Shown: positions 61,349 to 64,000 of the stretch, piece by piece
Layout: each line of letters starts with the position of its first letter
Position numbering within the stretch: position 1 is the stretch's first letter
Source of the DNA: an uncultured Gemmiger sp.
GTDB taxonomy: Bacteria > Bacillota > Clostridia > Oscillospirales > Ruminococcaceae
Direction: 5' to 3'
NCBI GenBank assembly: GCA_944388215.1
Contig: CALXHT010000005.1
Location: 30,256-94,255, forward strand
DNA: 64,000 nucleotides
Translations under genes and position numbers: made by a program
The notes under the pieces: model-generated
Databases searched by the model: none
The model's input: the letters and a program-made list of their open reading frames with translations, nothing else
What the model was told of the DNA's origin: nothing

Positions 61349-62320
61349 ATGCCGGTGATCAGTGTGATCATTCCTGTGTATAAAGCGGAAAAGTATCTGG
61401 ATGACTGCATGACCAGTGTGGTCTCCCAGACCTTCCGGGATCTGGAAATCCTGCTGGTGGACGACGGAAGCCCCGACCGCTGCCCCGAACTGTGTGACCA
61501 GTGGGCGGCCCGGGACCCCCGAATCAGGGCGATTCACCGTCCCAACCGCGGTGCGGCAGCCGCCCGCAACGCGGGAGTCGATGCGGCTACGGGACAGTTC
61601 CTGACCTTTGTGGATGCCGACGACCGTCTGAAGCCGGATGCGCTGCAGCGGGCCTACGACGCACAGCAGGCGAACGGAGCCGATCTGGTGATGTACAATC
61701 TCCAGTATGTGGATGAGGCAGGAAGACCGCTGGGAAAACCGGATTTTTCCTCCATGCCCGATGAAATTCTGGACGAAGCGGGTGTGTGGAACCGCTATTT
61801 TACTGCGGGAGAGCGCTGTATTTATTACGTGGTGGTGTGGAACAAACTGTACAAGGCGTCGCTTTTTCGGACGCTGCGTTTCCCGGAAGGCAAGCGGTAC
61901 GAGGATCAGTTCTACATGCCGGGACTGTATTCGCAGTGCAAGGTCATTGTGTGCCTCTCCTATGTGGGGTACGACTATGTGCAGTGGGGCCAGAGCACGA
62001 TGGCGCGCCAGGGCAGCGGACGCAACTTTCTTGAGCGGAGCGAATATCTCATTGAGTGGTGCGATTATTTTGCGGGGCGCCAGGATTTTGCCCGCGCCGA
62101 AGGGCTGCTCAACGATGCCATCCAAAATCTGAGCGAGAAGGAACGGTTCGATCTTTCCACACCCCGGCAGCAGGCCCGGTACCGGGCGGACTGCCGGGCG
62201 TGTGCAGCGGCTTACGGGCGTCTGGCCCGCCGCACCGGGCAGAAATCCATGTGGCTGCGCGCGGCGCTGCTGCGGATGGGATTGCCTGTTTATCTCAGAT
62301 TCCTGCAAAGCAGACAGTAA
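61349..62320 (+). CDS. Glycosyltransferase family 2 (tandem copy 3)
   Basis: 323 residues. The core is ISVIIPVYKAEKYLDDCM, LLVDDGSPDRCP, AARNAGVDAATG and FVDADDRLKP; the tail GLLNDAIQNLSEKERFDLST matches copy 2. The start at 61349 follows AAAAGGAGTCCGAC; an in-frame ATG at 61328 is less well placed. The metal-site region differs from copy 2 by Ser to Ala (DADD versus DSDD). Confidence 0.88.
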   Translation: MPVISVIIPVYKAEKYLDDCMTSVVSQTFRDLEILLVDDGSPDRCPELCDQWAARDPRIRAIHRPNRGAAAARNAGVDAATGQFLTFVDADDRLKPDALQRAYDAQQANGADLVMYNLQYVDEAGRPLGKPDFSSMPDEILDEAGVWNRYFTAGERCIYYVVVWNKLYKASLFRTLRFPEGKRYEDQFYMPGLYSQCKVIVCLSYVGYDYVQWGQSTMARQGSGRNFLERSEYLIEWCDYFAGRQDFARAEGLLNDAIQNLSEKERFDLSTPRQQARYRADCRACAAAYGRLARRTGQKSMWLRAALLRMGLPVYLRFLQSRQ

Positions 62321-62365
62321 AACGAGGATTCAGGCAGAAATGCCGATTCGAAAAGGAGTACATTA

Positions 62366-63226
62366 ATGGATCAGATACAAAAGCAATACCATGTCCACTA
62401 CAGCCCGGCCAGAGGTTGGGCACGGGTGGATTTCCGTGAACTGTGGCGCTATAAGGACCTGATCTGGCTGTTTGTGAAGCGGGATTTTACCGTTATGTAC
62501 AAACAGACCGTGCTGGGCCCGGCGTGGGTGCTCATCAATCCCATTCTGTCCGCCGCCATGTATACCGTCATGTTCGGCGTGATCGCGGGCCTGTCCACCG
62601 ACGGCGTACCCCAGACGCTGTTCTATCTGGCCGGCACCGCTTTGTGGGGATTCTTTGCGGCCTGCATCAATAAGATTTCGGCCACCTTCACCACCAACTC
62701 CGCCATCTTCAGCAAAGTCTATTTTCCGCGTCTGGCCATGCCCATTTCCACCATGCTGTCGGCGTTCATCAACTTTGTGCTGCAGTTCATCATGTTCTTT
62801 GCCATGCTGCTGTTCTATGTGGCCCGCGGCGAAGTTCAGCCCAACTGGGCCCTGATGCCCCTCACTGTGCTGCTGCTGGCTCAGGTGGGGCTGCTGGGAC
62901 TGGGCTGCGGCATAATCGTTTCCAGCCTGACCACCCGCTACCGCGACCTGATGGTGGTGGTCACCTTCGGTGTGCAGCTGTGGATGTACGGCACACCGGT
63001 GGTCTATCCGCTGTCTATGGTGCAGGGCATGAGCAGGCCGCTCTATGCCGCCATGCTGATCAATCCCATGACCGCGCCGATGGAATCTTTCCGGTATATC
63101 TTTTTCGGTTCCGGCCAGGTCAGCGTGCTGATGTGGGTCATCTCTATCCTGTGGACCATCGCCCTGCTGGCGCTGGGCCTTTCGCTGTTCAGCAAGGTGG
63201 AAAAGACCTTCGTGGATACCGTGTAA
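62366..63226 (+). CDS. ABC-2 type polysaccharide exporter permease (Wzm/TagG-like)
   Basis: 286 residues with about six membrane helices. The N-terminal cytoplasmic part ends LIWLFVKRDFTVMYKQTVLG, and the family motif GPAWVLINPILSAAMYTVMF follows; the C-terminal LINPMTAPMESFRYIFFG is also typical. With the ATPase gene starting 13 bases downstream it forms a Wzm/Wzt or TagGH-like exporter that moves lipid-linked polysaccharide out of the cell. This argues for an ABC-dependent rather than Wzx/Wzy route for the cluster. Confidence 0.92.
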   Translation: MDQIQKQYHVHYSPARGWARVDFRELWRYKDLIWLFVKRDFTVMYKQTVLGPAWVLINPILSAAMYTVMFGVIAGLSTDGVPQTLFYLAGTALWGFFAACINKISATFTTNSAIFSKVYFPRLAMPISTMLSAFINFVLQFIMFFAMLLFYVARGEVQPNWALMPLTVLLLAQVGLLGLGCGIIVSSLTTRYRDLMVVVTFGVQLWMYGTPVVYPLSMVQGMSRPLYAAMLINPMTAPMESFRYIFFGSGQVSVLMWVISILWTIALLALGLSLFSKVEKTFVDTV

Positions 63227-63239
63227 GGAGGCGTGTGTC

Positions 63240-64000
63240 ATGGAACAGAACAAGGAAATCATGATTCACGTCCGCAACGTGAAGAAAAAGTACCGCCTGG
63301 GCCAGATCGGCGGCGGTACGCTGCGCGGCGACCTGCAGAGCTGGTGGGCCCGCAAGCGCGGCAAGGAGGACCCCAACACCCTCATTGGCACCGATCAGCG
63401 GCTCATCGGTACCACCTTCATGGCACTCAACGGACTGAGCTTTGATGTGTACAAGGGGGAGGCCGTGGGCATCATCGGTTCCAACGGCGCTGGCAAGAGC
63501 ACGCTGCTCAAACTGCTGACCCACGTCACCGCCCCCACCGAAGGGGACATCGACCTGTACGGCCGGGTTGCCTCCATGCTGGAGGTGGGCACCGGTTTCC
63601 ATCCTGAGATGACCGGCCGGGAAAATGTCTATCTCAACGGCGCCATTCTGGGCATGACCCGGGCGGAGATCGACGCCAAGATGGAGGAGATCATTGCATT
63701 CTCCGAGGTGGGCGATTTCATCGACACCCCCGTCAAGCGGTATTCCAGCGGTATGTACGTCAAGCTGGCCTTCAGCGTGGCGGCCCACCTGGACAGTGAA
63801 ATCATGATCATGGATGAGGTGTTGGCCGTCGGTGATATGAAGTTCCAGAAAAAGTGCCTGAGCAAGATGCGCCAGGCCGCCAAACGGGACGGCAAGACGG
63901 TGCTCTATGTCAGTCACAACATGGCTACCATCCGGGATCTGTGCGACCGGTGTATTGTGCTGGATAAGGGCAAGATTGTCTTTGACGGCGATGTGGATGA
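63240..64000 (+). CDS. ABC-type polysaccharide exporter ATPase (Wzt/TagH-like), truncated by the window edge
   Basis: The first 253 codons are visible without a stop. Walker A is GSNGAGKST (80-88), the signature segment YSSGMYVKLAFSVA, Walker B IMIMDEVLAVGD, and VLYVSHN holds the switch His. An insert near the N-terminus (GGTLRGDLQSWWARKRGKED, about 22-41) is typical of Wzt/TagH/RfbE ATPases. It pairs with the permease just upstream. Whether a C-terminal carbohydrate-binding domain follows cannot be seen. Confidence 0.92.
   Translation, partial: MEQNKEIMIHVRNVKKKYRLGQIGGGTLRGDLQSWWARKRGKEDPNTLIGTDQRLIGTTFMALNGLSFDVYKGEAVGIIGSNGAGKSTLLKLLTHVTAPTEGDIDLYGRVASMLEVGTGFHPEMTGRENVYLNGAILGMTRAEIDAKMEEIIAFSEVGDFIDTPVKRYSSGMYVKLAFSVAAHLDSEIMIMDEVLAVGDMKFQKKCLSKMRQAAKRDGKTVLYVSHNMATIRDLCDRCIVLDKGKIVFDGDVD

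Overview
The window looks like chromosome of a high-GC, anaerobic Gram-positive gut Firmicute, most likely Oscillospiraceae (Faecalibacterium / Subdoligranulum / Gemmiger type). The evidence is a sortase-type C-terminus (IPQTG), a T-box leader, sigma-A promoters with 16-18 bp spacers, AGGAGG-type ribosome binding sites, superoxide reductase with rubredoxin, DUF1540 and DUF1835 proteins, and glycolipid-type GT4 enzymes. The genus is inference. There is no CRISPR array, transposase or phage gene. High GC makes long open frames appear antisense to almost every real gene; these are left out.

Layout: (1) 1-3.3 kb: the end of a sortase-anchored protein, a GtrA-like membrane protein, and a CitA/CitB-type two-component system. 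(2) 3.45-9.74 kb: the F1Fo ATP synthase operon in the order a, c, b, delta+alpha, gamma, beta, epsilon. Delta and alpha form ONE uninterrupted 680-codon gene, and gamma has an acidic C-terminal tail. (3) 9.8-12.6 kb: two GT4 glycosyltransferases around a VTT/DedA-type membrane protein, probably for membrane glycolipid synthesis. (4) 12.7-18.2 kb: a DUF1835 protein, a CcdA/TlpA thiol-redox pair, TspO and an intracellular GH3 glycosidase. (5) 18.3-25.6 kb: a six-gene operon with an OmpR-type regulator, kinase, exported protein and three tandem paralogous lipoproteins sharing a C-x4-C-x-H-x4-C motif. (6) 25.7-30.6 kb: gdhA; a TetM-like ribosomal GTPase fused to a YacP/Rae1-type NYN nuclease domain; and, across a divergent region with a perfect palindrome, desulfoferrodoxin and rubredoxin. 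(7) 30.7-38.8 kb: ilvA, an AAA+ ATPase (DUF815), and T-box-controlled ilvB-ilvN-ilvC-ilvD. (8) 38.9-42.9 kb: an MFS transporter, a zinc-ribbon membrane protein, DAHP synthase with a palindrome inside its promoter, YbaK and an RsuA-type pseudouridine synthase. (9) 42.9-50.7 kb: a probable peptidoglycan-modification locus: asnB-murE (minus), a membrane-anchored XRE regulator, and an ATP-grasp ligase plus a second asnB (plus). (10) 50.8-51.1 kb: tRNA-Arg, tRNA-His and tRNA-Gln. (11) 51.2 kb to the end: a DUF1540 protein and then a surface-polysaccharide cluster. It holds a sugar aminotransferase, 3,4-ketoisomerase and acetyltransferase for an amino-deoxy sugar, six GT2 enzymes, a GtrII-like membrane protein, a TupA-like ATP-grasp protein, and a Wzm/Wzt exporter cut by the window edge.

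Most notable are the delta-alpha ATP synthase fusion, the ribosomal GTPase-nuclease fusion, the TCS/lipoprotein operon, and the clustering of MurE, two AsnB-type amidotransferases and an ATP-grasp ligase. Several promoters are given because both hexamers and the spacing are clear. Everything was read by eye; no database search was run.
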